64,000 nucleotides of DNA from Druceiella hillmani (GCA_039881145.1 JAYKKI010000037.1:20991001-21055000); one strand, 5' to 3'. Shown: positions 26,201-37,090, numbered from the stretch's first letter. A program made the numbers and translations. Notes: a model not told the origin generated them from the letters alone.

Positions 26201-27211
26201 AATACCTTCTTTGTAATTTATTATTTACTTTTTAATTCTAAATCAATACAATATCTAAATCATGTACTGATTTAACACGAAAAAAGAAAACTATAAATTA
26301 TAAATAATTGAACTACACTTATATAAAAAATGGATTTACGCTATATATTTTTAAAAAAATGTGAGCCGCCCTGAAAGGCCTGGCAGATGTGAAACATAAT
26401 TTTTTTTATGTTTGTATTGAAATATTTTTATTTGATTCAAGTGGAAAAGAAAAAAACAAAATATTCTGAACAATTTTTTGAATACACATTTTCAATTTTC
26501 TAATACTGTAAGCCAACAAGACTTGAAGCTGGTCGAATTAAGTCGAAAAGAGCCGACAGGACGCGAAGCAGGGCGAATAGCATGTCGCGACGTACTGTCA
26601 AAACGTTCAACTGCTATCCAACAGCGCATTTCGATATTTGATAGAAAGAAAATATGCAAAATAGCAAAAAAACGAAATTGAAATTCAAATGAAAACTGTG
26701 ACTTCAGTATAGGCAACGAGGAAAGCTTAAAAATGTTAAGCGCGAGTGTAAACATCCAGGTTAATATCTGACGTCTTTTCAGAGTATTTTCGTTATTTCA
26801 GATTGTTAAATACACAATGGAGCCGTGTAACTAATTTAATAAAAGGAAACGATAATGTGACAGAGTATATATTCGCAGTGCAAGCCCTAGGAATCTAGTT
26901 GGCAAATTGCATAATGTGATTTTCGGCGTTAATGATTGCGGAATATTACGCCATAACCACATATAGAGGTGTTTTGCAATTTTAATATAACGCAGAAGTA
27001 ACTAGAGGTAATTTTAATATATTATTTATGTCATATTTAAATATAAATTTTATTAACATTCGGATACTTTTAAGAAACAGGTAGATACATTTATGTGGAC
27101 ATACTTACATAGAGTAAATGGAAATTTTCCTCTTTTATTCCCATTATCGTACAGGACGTTAATTACAAGCGCGACTTGTAAGGAATTTGAAATAATTATT
27201 ATTCTAATAGT
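23261..27211. other. Non-coding stretch, no gene recognised
   Basis: No supported gene or element. A moderately GC-rich, CpG-dense patch lies at about 26530-26650 and is open on both strands (ORFs of 67 and 87 residues). Neither translation has a recognisable domain, so both are treated as chance. Confidence 0.5.
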
Positions 27212-27264
27212 CATGCAAATATTGGTGAAATGGACCACATAGTCCTTTTCACCAATATTGCATG
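27212..27264. repeat. Long near-perfect hairpin
   Basis: The arm beginning CATGCAAATATTGG and ending GAAATGGAC (27212-27235) pairs with 27242-27264, with one bulged A and one mismatch, around a 6-base loop CACATA. It could be a foldback repeat or a short structured RNA. The loop is small and total length (53) is short for a typical insect microRNA precursor. Confidence 0.75.
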
Positions 27265-27799
27265 TTTTATTTTTTCATTACAAGTTTTCTCGGAAAGCCT
27301 TCAAAATGGAAATTAGGCATTTAGCATAATACCGCATACATATTTTTCATTTCCATTAACGTATAGCACAAGGAGCAAGTTATATGGATTTAGAAATGTT
27401 TTTTTTTCAAAATTCTCGTGTAAGTCAATTCAGGAGATAATGTCTCAAATGTGGAAAAAAGATATATATTCCTCATCCTCTTTCTGAAACTAAGGAACCG
27501 TAAATTACAACAAAAATAGTGTTCATATTTTTTCAGAAATTTACCGATCAATGGCGTGAAAGTGATGATTCTAAATTAAGTAGTTTTCGAGATATACAAT
27601 TTACGTGTGTGAAATATATATTTGGCAATATATTTTAAAATTAATATTTTGTATGAAAATTATTTAATAGAAATATCGTGTAATTATAATTATACCTTTA
27701 CCTAATTATGTACGAAATCTGCGTAGTGGAAGTTGTAATGAGTTTCATCATTTAATACTCATGTGAAATAAACCAAAGAAATGGACAAACATACGATAA

Positions 27800-27920
27800 G
27801 TTAGTTTTTAATATTGACACTAATTCCGGGTAAAAATTCTACAGCAGTTTTTAATACCTTCCTAACTAACACTAGTTTAAACCACGTTTAGCGCTTATTC
27901 CTGTTCCCATTGAGTAAGGA
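27800..27920 (-). repeat. Dispersed repeat family, copy D
   Basis: The reverse-complement partner of copy C (23150-23260). Weaker similarity extends past the core to a segment GAATTTTTACCCGG..GTCAATATTA that also resembles copy E (21613-21660). Confidence 0.8.
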
Positions 27921-29644
27921 AAGATTACAATTTGAAACATACGGTTCAATCTCGGTGACACACTTTCAGACAAATACAATCCTACATAATCGTATTTATA
28001 TGTATTTTCATTCCAAATAAACAGTTGAAAAACGTCATAAGTTAACATTAGAGTTAATTACGCGATTATTCACGAAAGCGCGCAATTTATTTAAATTTTG
28101 TTTGGGAGATATTTTTATCAGAAAACGTAATGCTACGTGCAGTGCCATATGTTGGCTTTCAAATTAGAAACAATATGGCAAAGTTGGAGGAATTAAGAAA
28201 ATTAAGTGTTTAATTTACTTCTTCATATAAAGTGTAATAAATTTCGGGCTTAGAAAACAAACCTAAACCACCAATATTTATAGAAAACGGCTGAATAAAT
28301 AAGCTACATTCAGTTCGATCTAATGATTCAGGTGCTGGATCAAAGGTAAGCACGCACATGACTTTTTTCTACGATTTTATTAGAATATGCACGAAGAATA
28401 TTAATCTGAAAACGATAAATCTTCAGACATAACTAACAAAAATAAGTTCATTCAATATATATATTTATATCTTGAAATAATATTTGCATACTTATTTCAT
28501 ATTCATGAATAACATGGCCTCCATAGTTTCAAAAACAAATTCGAGAATGAAATTATATTTTCGAGCTTTTATTTACATGTCGCGGGCCGACCCGACGCAA
28601 TGTATATTTATACGGAAATGCGGTGGGGAATACGTCGGGAGAATATTATGTTACCCAACAATGAATACGTTATTTTTGATCCCGGCATATTATTAGCGTT
28701 ACCGTAGCGTAGAGATCAAAAGCTATTGCATAAGTCAAAGTTGAGAAGTTTTCATTACAAAATTATATGTATGCTAACGGACAGTATATTAACGATAATT
28801 ATATTATATAATTAAAAATTCTTTTGGTTCGTAAGATGTGTAATTTGCGCCAATAAACTGCAATTAAGCAGTAGAATGCATGCAATTTCTGCAGTATGAT
28901 GAAAATAATTTTATTTTCCGACTACAAGTGCCATGTAAAGTTTAGCATGCCTTCATATTTATTTCTTTTGTGTCCGCTTTTTATACCTTTGGGTCATAAA
29001 CTTATTAACGGCTTGTCAGTTTATAGATTTGTTACTAATATTAATATATTTAAATAAACGTATATTCGGTTTCATAACTCATAGTATTTATAAAAAAGTT
29101 GACATATTTCGCAATTTGGATTAAAATTATTTTATATATACAAAGTATTCGACGCCCTATACAGGTATACTGAATTTTGCATAGATTTAACAAAAACTAT
29201 ATTTAAGGTATATGTCATCGTATAGAAAAATCAAATTAATAAAATGTACTGATTTGTTTTGGTACTGTTCGAAAGATGTATATCTTTTGAAATTAAGGTT
29301 GAATTTTATTTCATTTCGAAGATCGTGTAGATACCTTTTTAGGTGGCAATCCTTTCTTCTCAAATTTTTACGTGATTTAACCTTTTGTTTTTTTTTCATT
29401 CTTCGCATCTTTTATAGGAATAAAATTGCTTTTAACAATTATTAAACTTGATTCAATAGGAATAAATAATATAAGGATCGCTGGTCTCGCTAAAACGGGG
29501 TATTATTTCAATATAATAACTTACACTAACATATCCAGTAAATTATCTAATGAGATTGTACTGTAAATGAAATGAACTCGTGAGAGCAGATAATGTTCCT
29601 GGGTATACTTCTGTTCACTGTAAAAGCGTAATTCCGAAGAAATA
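27921..29644. other. Non-coding stretch, no gene recognised
   Basis: No supported gene. A CpG-dense patch lies at about 28555-28710, with TCGCGGGCCGACCCGACGC at its centre. Its ORF shows no family features. Confidence 0.5.
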
Positions 29645-29673
29645 ACACACACGCAAGTACCCACGCACGCACG

Positions 29674-29722
<49 letters not shown>
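29645..29722. repeat. Compound microsatellite (CA/CG)n-(TA)n
   Basis: ACACACACGCAAGTACCCACGCACGCACGC grades into about 46 bases of perfect TA. Confidence 0.95.
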
Positions 29723-29724
<2 letters not shown>

Positions 29725-29924
29725 GTAATAATAGATCATGCATCCTAAATAATAAATAAATAATCTCGTGCTCGACTGCGTTTGTTGAAGTGGACCCCTT
29801 CTCCAATTTTAGCTTCGCTAGTATATTCAATTGCTCCATAATTGCTTACCAAACTTACATTATTATAACTTTTATACAGAGATTAATCTAATAAGTCTCC
29901 GACATTTGCGTATTGTCTTTATAT

Positions 29925-30215
29925 TGGATATAGATTCACATTTCAGTTACCTTCATGACAGAGGCTCAAAGTTCGCATATCACTTTGTATCCCGATGAAC
30001 TTACTTCGCATTTCACTTTGTATCCAAAGAGCTTACCTTTTTGACAGCGGCGCAAAGTCCGTATCTTGCAGTGTGCCCCAATAAATAGGATAGAGACTTA
30101 CAGTTTGTTTACCGTCATGATGGAAGCCAAAAGTTCCAAGTGAATACATCCCAATGGACAGGGTAGAAGCGCCATTTTGCTTACCGTTATGACAGAAACC
30201 CAAAGTTTGCGTGGT
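29925..30215. repeat. Degenerate minisatellite, four units of about 72-86 bp
   Basis: The anchor TTACCNTCATGACAG (with variants) recurs at 29947, 30033, 30109 and 30181, giving spacings of 86, 76 and 72 bases. Each unit continues with a CAAAGT(T/C)CG-like block and a CCCAAT/TATCC block before the next anchor. The units are diverged, so this is an old array. It abuts the gypsy RT fragment at 30229 and may have originated in that element. Confidence 0.8.
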
Positions 30216-30228
30216 ACAAACATTACAT

Positions 30229-30450
30229 TTATCTAGGCTTCAGGAGTATTTATTTTCATGTAAATTATGTATATGTTCTTTAATTAATGTCAATGGATAA
30301 TGGTCCCTAACGTATATTGCATTAAGTGTTCTGTTATCAATGCACTTACAATCTGAACCGTCCTTATTTTTGACAAGTAGTTTTGAGTCAACCTATTCTA
30401 ACTGCTATTTGGGGATATTATCTCTATTTACTAGTTCGTTTATTGTATCA
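30229..30450 (-). pseudogene. Ty3/gypsy reverse transcriptase fragment
   Basis: On the minus strand one frame reads VNRDNIPK, then LLVKNKDGSDCKCIDNRTLN, then RDHYPLTLIKEHIHNLHENKYS, interrupted by three stops. This follows the gypsy RT order: entry block, LVKKKDGSxRxCVDYRxLN, YPLPLI, and the start of the first catalytic block (SLDKC, where an Asp and a hydrophobic stretch are expected). Only the N-terminal RT is present. The YxDD region, RNase H, integrase and LTRs are absent. It lies between a minisatellite and a hAT relic on the same strand, which indicates layered insertions and deletions. Confidence 0.85.
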
Positions 30451-30759
30451 TAGTTACCCAACTTTTCATCATAGGAAATAAATTGGAGTTTTACTATTTA
30501 AGCGAATTGGTATACCTACATATTGTATTAACATTGGACGTTACTTAAACGGTTATAACTTTTCTAAAACTCCTCAGAATTTATATTAGCTTAGTTCCCT
30601 CACTGCCTATACAAATATATACGGACATACTGTGTTTATTATTTGGGTTATGTTTATTAAGACACTACACAGAGACTATTAAGCTGAGTGTGTGTTTGCG
30701 TGCGTGATAGCAAGCGTGCGTACGAGCGTGCGTGCAACGTTTAGTGTGTCGCCTTTTAA

Positions 30760-31140
30760 ATATCTTTGTGGAGACTTTTCCATTCCTTTTCTTTGATTTT
30801 TACTTTGCCTTCAAAACAGAATCGTAGTACAATAGCAAGTTGGTCATTGCGCAACAAATCCGTGGCTGAATCCATCACAATTGAATAGTACTTAGTATCG
30901 TCTTATTTATTGGAGCTATGATTTGTTTAATTATCTATTAACCCATCATCTTAATTATTTTCTCATTTACTGTTTTTGATAAATATGATATTAGAGGTCT
31001 TGGTCGCAGTTTTCATTGTTCAATATGTTCACGAATTAATGGGTCAAACTCTGCTAACAGTTCCAGAGCACCCAGAGAGCAAAGATCTGTTTAGAGAGAC
31101 TTGATAAAAATTATGAAAACGTTTTACAATGGCAACTGTC
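30760..31140 (-). pseudogene. hAT-type transposase relic (DUF4371 / ZMYM1-like)
   Basis: A minus-strand frame reads KYYSIVMDSATDLLRNDQ, then LAIVLRFCFEGKVK and a tail KEKEWKSLHKDI ending at a stop. This matches the DUF4371 block of domesticated and transposon hAT proteins, where the Asp of V-D-S-(A/T) is a catalytic residue. Upstream, in other frames, are ALELLAEFDPLIREHIEQ-like and SYLSKTVNEKIIKMMG-like segments in the correct order. Frame changes and stops show that it is dead. Large parts of the transposase, including the C-terminal dimerisation region, are missing. Confidence 0.75.
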
Positions 31141-31229
31141 GCTAGAAGTGTCATAATTTGACATTGGAAGTGTAAAACCTTGGGCTGTTGGGAAAAATAA
31201 AACATTGTGACATTATTTCTTGATCTTTT

Positions 31230-31760
31230 TAATAAACAGGGCCTAAGGCCCAGGTTTGATTGGATCTTAGCTATTGTTTTTTTATGCTTAAAGAAGGCAA
31301 TCTTACCTTACCCTGTTTACTTTCATTTATAAGTAGGTAAAATAAGAGAAATATCTTTATAACTTTATGACTTATTAGTAAACTAGACAATAAAGACAGC
31401 ATAGTTCACTATAAATAATAAGATTTAGTCACTTTGACAATGAATACAGAAGTAACGATGAAATGATGCATGTTCGTTCTAAATATCAAAAACAAGCGAC
31501 GGAAAATCTCCAGTTTCACTGGATAAGCGCGCATTGGCTGCGGACCGAAATGACCCTATAGTACCAACACTGCTGACAGCGCTGAAAATTGTACCCACGA
31601 ATATATTTACTATGAGCGCATAACTAACCTTGCTTCTCAAAGTGGTTTTTTATATTTTTTTATATGTAATAGCATTGTCCATTGTTCTATGAAGGGGGCC
31701 CTTTAAATTCACGTTGCCCTGGGCTGCAACTCAAAAATACCAGTGGTAGATTCACACGTG
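31230..31760. mobile_element. Probable hAT terminal remnant
   Basis: Sequence at 31694-31745 has the pattern GGGGGCCC, then GTTGCCCTGGGCTGC, then ATACCAGTGG. This resembles the outer end of DUF4371-type hAT elements, whose ends commonly carry GGGCCC and a CACTG terminus. GGGCCTAAGGCCC near 31241 is a second short palindrome. It lies upstream of the transposase relic on that strand, as expected for the element's 5' end. The opposite end was not found, so the extent is a guess. Confidence 0.4.
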
Positions 31761-32831
31761 ACCTCAGGAAATTTGTTGAGTACCCGCAGGTTTTTAACAT
31801 ATTTATTTCAATTGCAGTATTATGTTTAAAAACAGTATTAAAACCAAAACACAAGTATTATAATTTCTCATAAATACAAGCATAAACTACCCTTAATGGC
31901 GTTACATTGGCTGAAATACAAAATTCCTTAATGGCGTAGAATCAAACAAGACATTACAAATACTAGGTTTCTTTTAAATGTGGTATTTAGGGAATTATCG
32001 TATTTATAGTAGTATTTGCAGTAGTTTAGTATATTCAATTCGTCATAAGAACCTAGTTTTAAAGTTGCGAACTTTAAAAATAGGTTCTTTTAATTTTCTA
32101 TTCTAAACTATATTTTTATGTTCTTATAAAGTCTCTTATGGCTAACCCGGAGTTACAATGATCGTTTAGTGTTAGATTTGTCACAGTTTTAAATAAAACA
32201 ATAAATGTATAACCTGTAACACCTGTTAACGTTTATTGTAGATTCCTAAATGAAGTAGTGTAATTTGAAGTTATTTTCACCGATCCGTTTGAATCTATGT
32301 GCATAAATGTGAAAATATATGGAAATATTTGTTAAAGGTTAATAGATATTTTAGTCAGCCAAAAAATTTAGTAGTGAAAAAGATGTCACATTATCCGATG
32401 TTTTTTTCATTTAAATAAATTTTTGAGACAAAAAATTTCTTTGGTTGATTTTAGTGCAAACAAAATGTGTTAAATTGTTGACTGATATTTATTTTTTACT
32501 CTATTGTCCGAAGTGTACTCAGTAAAATTATTATTTCTGAAAGTTTTTAGGAATATCATAAAAATTCTAACTTGTGCAAGATTTGAATCCAATTGAGTCG
32601 CCTCGGATTGTTGTCCACTGATCTGTATGTAAGTTATGAAACAGTTCACATAGAACTCTTTTGGAGAACATGGCGCCGATGTTCAATGTCCGATGAACGA
32701 TGGCGCCGATATCGCGCTGCAACTGTTGACCATGCAGCATCCTTTGTCAGAGAATAACTAACAATGCGCATATTCACCGCGCAATAATTAATCGTATACC
32801 AGTATGGAGAAAAATAGAGGCCCGAGATTAA

Positions 32832-32832
<1 letters not shown>
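31761..32832. other. Non-coding stretch, possible trace of Tc1/mariner
   Basis: At about 32575-32605 the plus strand encodes QDLNPIESPRIVV. It resembles the SPDLNPIEHLWD block of Tc1/mariner transposases, but nothing supports it on either side. ATGGCGCCGAT is repeated at about 32670 and 32699. No gene was seen. Confidence 0.4.
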
Positions 32833-32908
<76 letters not shown>

Positions 32909-32924
32909 TATAAATATATATATA
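32833..32924. repeat. (TA)n microsatellite
   Basis: About 70 bases of perfect TA followed by TATAAATATATAAATATA. Confidence 0.98.
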
Positions 32925-33840
32925 CGTACATGCCTTATTAAATTCCCTCGGCTACCTTATGTCCTGTTGTGCCAGCTTCCCACTAAGAAAACCCGTACTG
33001 ACGAAAACTGTCATTCGGTCCTATTTTTTACCCAAAAATTTTGTCAATATTAAATTAAGAATCAAATATCGTGCATATTCCTCCTCTATACTTTTTAAAT
33101 TGAAGTTTTGCTAATGGCAATAAATTTGTATTATGAATAGATATTCAATATAAACGTAAGCAAGCGTATTGTCCCAGCGAATATGGGTGATTGATCGTAG
33201 CGTAATTACAGGCCACAAAAATGTAAATAAACTGTAATGAAAATTAGTTTGGTAACTATAATAATAGTTTTAAATATAAATGTATTTAGGAAAATACTCT
33301 CAAATATAAAATGAAATAAAGCTTATGAATACTTTCCCAAATTTATTTTCATGAAACATTTCAAGTTACCAGTAATCAAGCTAAGAGCCATGGTAATTTC
33401 GTCGCAAAAATTGTGCTATTAAAAATATTTCACAGATGCCAAACAAATAATTTCTACGTATATGATGCAAATAATAAATAAGATGAGTTTGTTGATAGCT
33501 AGAATAATAATAATATAATGTAAATTTCGGTTCCGAAAGTACAATTACAGCACAATCCGAATTCAGCATAATTCTAAAATTTAGTAAAATTTTCTAAATT
33601 TCGTAGAATTACAGCACAATTACAAAATTCAGTAGTAATTTTAGACCCATATAGAGTTACTGTATACTCCGAATCTAATGAAAACTCAAGAAAGTAAATA
33701 TATTTTAACTGAGGCCGTTGATAACAAACCTAACTAAATTTAGTCTTTCCACAATTTTTGAACTAACAAATTTTTAACAGATATTTCTGATGTAAAATAT
33801 ACATATAAAAGTAACTGATGAAGAATACATATAAAAGTAG

Positions 33841-34127
33841 TATAGAAATATTTGGGAAATATGATGTACAATTTATTGAATGTACTAAAGGGGTTGTGAA
33901 AGTTTCTGTCAAAATTAACGGCCTAAAATAATTAAAATTTACACAAAGGAGAGATATGTTATACAGTGACAAAATAAACACTGATAAGGCACTAAGGAGA
34001 TAATATTTTTGGAACCATATTAAAGCAACAACTCTTGGAATAATTTACGCACATGAGGCACGTAGAATGATCAATTGTGATAGAAAAACCTTCAAACCAT
34101 ACGACTAAGTTAAACAAAAAATATATA
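33841..34127 (+). repeat. 287-bp inverted repeat, left arm
   Basis: The reverse complement of 36724-37010 matches this arm almost base for base. Differences are few and scattered (for example AGTTTCTGTC against AGTTTGTGTC, and ACTCTTGG against ACTCCTGG), an estimated identity of 93-95%. The arms enclose about 2.6 kb, including a gypsy RT fragment and a perfect hairpin. They are two copies of an unrecognised repeat in opposite orientation, with no coding content beyond a chance ORF shared by both copies. Confidence 0.92.
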
Positions 34128-34457
34128 TAAACTTTTCGTGACAAATGAATATTATATAACTATAAAGTAAATAATCTCAGTCATTTGTAATACTCAATGG
34201 AATCACAACAGAAGTATTCAAAGCATTAAGTGAATATTTTTTTCAGTTTATAGGATACCAATTAAAGTCAGCTTTTGTTAAAGCACGGAATTAAATAAGG
34301 AATTAATAAAAAAATTAATGAATGTATATAAAGTTGATGTTCATGTTTTTTACGTGAATCCAAACTAGAATTTCATAAATCTGTCGCCGTCGTAAAGCGA
34401 TTTCACTCTACACTGAAAAATTTAGACTAGTTAAATTTGGCCAGAAACATACAGGGA

Positions 34458-34463
<6 letters not shown>

Positions 34464-34510
<47 letters not shown>
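34464..34510. repeat. (TA)n microsatellite
   Basis: A near-perfect AT alternation just before the 12-bp hairpin at 34521-34547. Confidence 0.97.
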
Positions 34511-34512
<2 letters not shown>

Positions 34513-34520
34513 TTATATGG

Positions 34521-34547
34521 GATGGAATATATAAAATATATTCCATC
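34521..34547. repeat. 12-bp-arm hairpin
   Basis: GATGGAATATAT (34521-34532) and ATATATTCCATC (34536-34547) are exact complements around AAA. Confidence 0.85.
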
Positions 34548-35021
34548 TAATAAATCTGATAAAAGGTCAAAATAAAAACTAAATTTAAAAACTTTATTTT
34601 TCTATTTGGGATAGGAAAGGGAAAACACTAATTTTTTAATTTTTTTGTTATTCATACCATGGACATCATCTTAGTTGGCACAAACAATTTAAACTTTTCA
34701 GGACATCAGAAAGTGCTCTAGATATTTTAATTGTCATAAGCGAGTTGTGAGTGAGTTAGCGAGGAAATGATTGTAATTTATATATTAATAAGCCCTAAAC
34801 TAGTGGAAATAGAAAGTTTTATTTGGTATCTGTTTGGCATAATTAATAATTTTGTCACCAAATTTTACTGACTTTCGTCTATTTTCCGAAGAAATAGTGC
34901 ATTTACTTAAAGCACCTATTATATAATAAGAGTTTCAAATAGTAACTGAAATTATATATGCCCATTATCAGTAGTTAAGGTGTCACGTGATGTATAAATT
35001 TATTTGCAACTAATCGAAAAG

Positions 35022-35071
35022 TAAAATGTTATTAGAAGTAATATTAAATTATTACTTCTAATAACATTTTA
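35022..35071. repeat. Perfect 21-bp-arm hairpin upstream of gypsy fragment
   Basis: TAAAATGTTATTAGAAGTAAT (35022-35042) is exactly complementary to 35051-35071 around an 8-base loop ATTAAATT. It ends only a few bases before the first recognisable gypsy RT codon at about 35082. Confidence 0.92.
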
Positions 35072-35078
35072 AATCAAA

Positions 35079-35565
35079 TCTATTAGACACAGGAATCTTT
35101 CGTGAGAACTCTTTCCCTTTTGCTAGCTCTATTTCTCTGGTGAAGAAATAATATAATAGTGATCGAATGTGCGTAGAGAATACAGTGCTTAACTCTAATA
35201 TGCATTCTGGACATAAGGCTTTACCTTCAATAGAAGAACAATTAGACCAGATTATTGGCGCATACTATTTTTCCTTTTTGGATATGGTCTCGGAAATCCA
35301 CCAAATTTATCGAGACACAAAGATAAGAACGGCGTTTGTGACGCCAAAAGGCAATACAATTATATCAATATGCCCTTTGGTTGGTGTAAAGCGTCCTCTA
35401 TACATCAGAGGTATATAATAAGAGTCATCACATTTAGGCCACCTGAAAGTTAAAACATTATTTTACATGGATAATGTTGTATGCTACTCGAGTAATATTT
35501 AAGAGGACTTGCAGTACCTTGGCGAGATTTTGTGTGTATTATTTAAAGTAACATGTTCTTTAAAT
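35079..35565 (+). pseudogene. Ty3/gypsy reverse transcriptase fragment
   Basis: A single frame gives LLDTGIFRENSFPFASSISLVKK, a stop at about 35148, then MCVENTVLNSN, then ALPSIEEQLDQIIGAYYFSF and LDMVSEIHQ, ending with TAFVTPKG. These are the gypsy RT entry block, the (R)MCVDYRxLN block and the first catalytic block, with its Asp in LDMV. A frame change near 35350 leads to YNYINMPFGWCKAS (the MPFGLxNAP block). A further segment reads FYMDNVVCYSSNI, where the canonical YxDD is YMDN, so the second catalytic Asp is lost. A (TA)n array follows at once. The sequence differs from the gypsy fragments at 30.3 and 54 kb, so at least three gypsy lineages are represented. Confidence 0.88.
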
Positions 35566-35568
35566 TTG

Positions 35569-35569
<1 letters not shown>

Positions 35570-35615
<46 letters not shown>

Positions 35616-35621
35616 CACACA

Positions 35622-35659
<38 letters not shown>
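35570..35659. repeat. (TA)n-(CA)n-(TA)n compound microsatellite
   Basis: TA alternation, then about 24 bases of ACACACAC, then TA alternation again, directly 3' of the gypsy fragment. Confidence 0.97.
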
Positions 35660-36723
35660 CCATAAGGATATAGATTTATTTGTACTGGACAATTATTTTG
35701 CTGTTTCACAATGTGTTTTAACATAAAATATCAGCTCTGCAGAGATATCTCTTCAGTGAAAAAAAACAATATTTGTTCTTAATTTTACATTGCATAAATA
35801 TTAATTTATGTGCTTTATTAAAATATTTCGTAGTTTAACCTCTTGTATTAAAAATATTTGCAAAAGTAGTTCTAAAAAAAATTTAGCTGATTCCGAAACG
35901 CTAACCGCACAGAGTATACATGTTGCTTTGTAGATAGTGTACATAAAAATTCTATTCGGTCGAATTAAATACAGTCTAGTGAATCATAGCTTTCTTTCAA
36001 TTAGTATTTTTATTCCGAATTGTATACATAATTACGCCACGTAACATACCACAAGTTGCTATTGAGGCAGTTCAATGTTCCTGAGGCAGTACATTGCTAC
36101 TGAGGCAATTTCAGACATAACTTCTATTTAATCTTGTTTTTTGTCAATTGAAAATTAATATATTATTTTGATTGTATACGAGAAGATAATAAAACAACAT
36201 AGAATCTCTCTCTTCTTACTTGTCAACCTTGTTCACCTTTATTACTTATGCGTAAGTTATTTTACCTGGCGGTAAAGTGCACGTAGTCAATTATGTAAGG
36301 ATTCATGCGGACCATGCGGATTCATGCGATTTTTCTTGAAATTGTTAACGTGATATAATTTCCAAACCCTTTGAGATGATAAATTCCGGTTTTCTTCATT
36401 GATATATATACAACCAGGAGATTCATTGGTATTCGTTTTTGAATAGGGGTCGCAAACACGTTTTATATATAATAACCCCTTATTCATACCCTCGTGTTCA
36501 GAATATATTAGCAACGACATTAAAGGGGACCGATTATTTTCAAAAAAAGTGAGACGATTGACCCTACAATTTTTTTGCACTAAAAGTATCCAAAAACAAA
36601 GCAATGGAAAAACAATTATTTCATTACTTCCGATAGAATAAGGGTCCGTTATAAATAAACCACTTAATCGCGTTTCTGGCGGTATGTTAAAACTTATCTT
36701 TATGTGGTAGATATATAATATCC
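35660..36723. other. Non-coding stretch inside the inverted-repeat pair
   Basis: A GAGGCAGT/GAGGCAAT motif occurs three times at about 24-base spacing (36063-36107). A 105-residue minus-strand ORF (36287-36604) has no recognisable domain. No gene is supported. Confidence 0.5.
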
Positions 36724-37010
36724 ATATATTTCTTGTTTAACTTAGTCGTATAGTTTGAAGGTTTTTCTATCACAATTGATCTTTCTACGTGTCTCACGTG
36801 CGTAAATTATTCCAGGAGTTGTTGCTTTAATTATATATTCAAAAATATTATCTCCTTAGTGCCTTATCAGTGTTTATTTTGTCATTGTATAACATATCTC
36901 TCCTTTGTGTAAATTTTAATTATTTTAGGCCGTTAATTTTGACACAAACTTTCACAACCCCTTTAGTACATTCAATAAATTGGACATCATCTTTCCTAAA
37001 TTTTTCTATA
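36724..37010 (-). repeat. 287-bp inverted repeat, right arm
   Basis: The partner of 33841-34127 (see that entry). A (TA)n array starts exactly at its outer end. The left copy instead continues into TATAAAAGTA-type sequence, so the array may have grown from a short TA run at the repeat terminus. Confidence 0.92.
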
Positions 37011-37015
37011 TATGT

Positions 37016-37089
<74 letters not shown>
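37007..37089. repeat. (TA)n microsatellite
   Basis: About 80 bases of TA with one TATAAATA interruption, starting at the edge of the inverted-repeat arm. Confidence 0.97.

Positions 37090-37090
<1 letters not shown>

Noticed and set aside
26478..26755. Overlapping ORFs on both strands in a CpG-dense patch
   Set aside because: Both strands are open over the same bases and neither translation has recognisable features. The openness is probably due to composition.
28330..28365. GGATCAAAGGTAAGCAC, resembling a 5' splice donor
   Set aside because: The preceding sequence has stops close by in each frame I checked and no partner acceptor or exon is recognisable.
36287..36604. 105-residue minus-strand ORF
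   Set aside because: No recognisable domain or neighbouring exon signal; consistent with a chance ORF.
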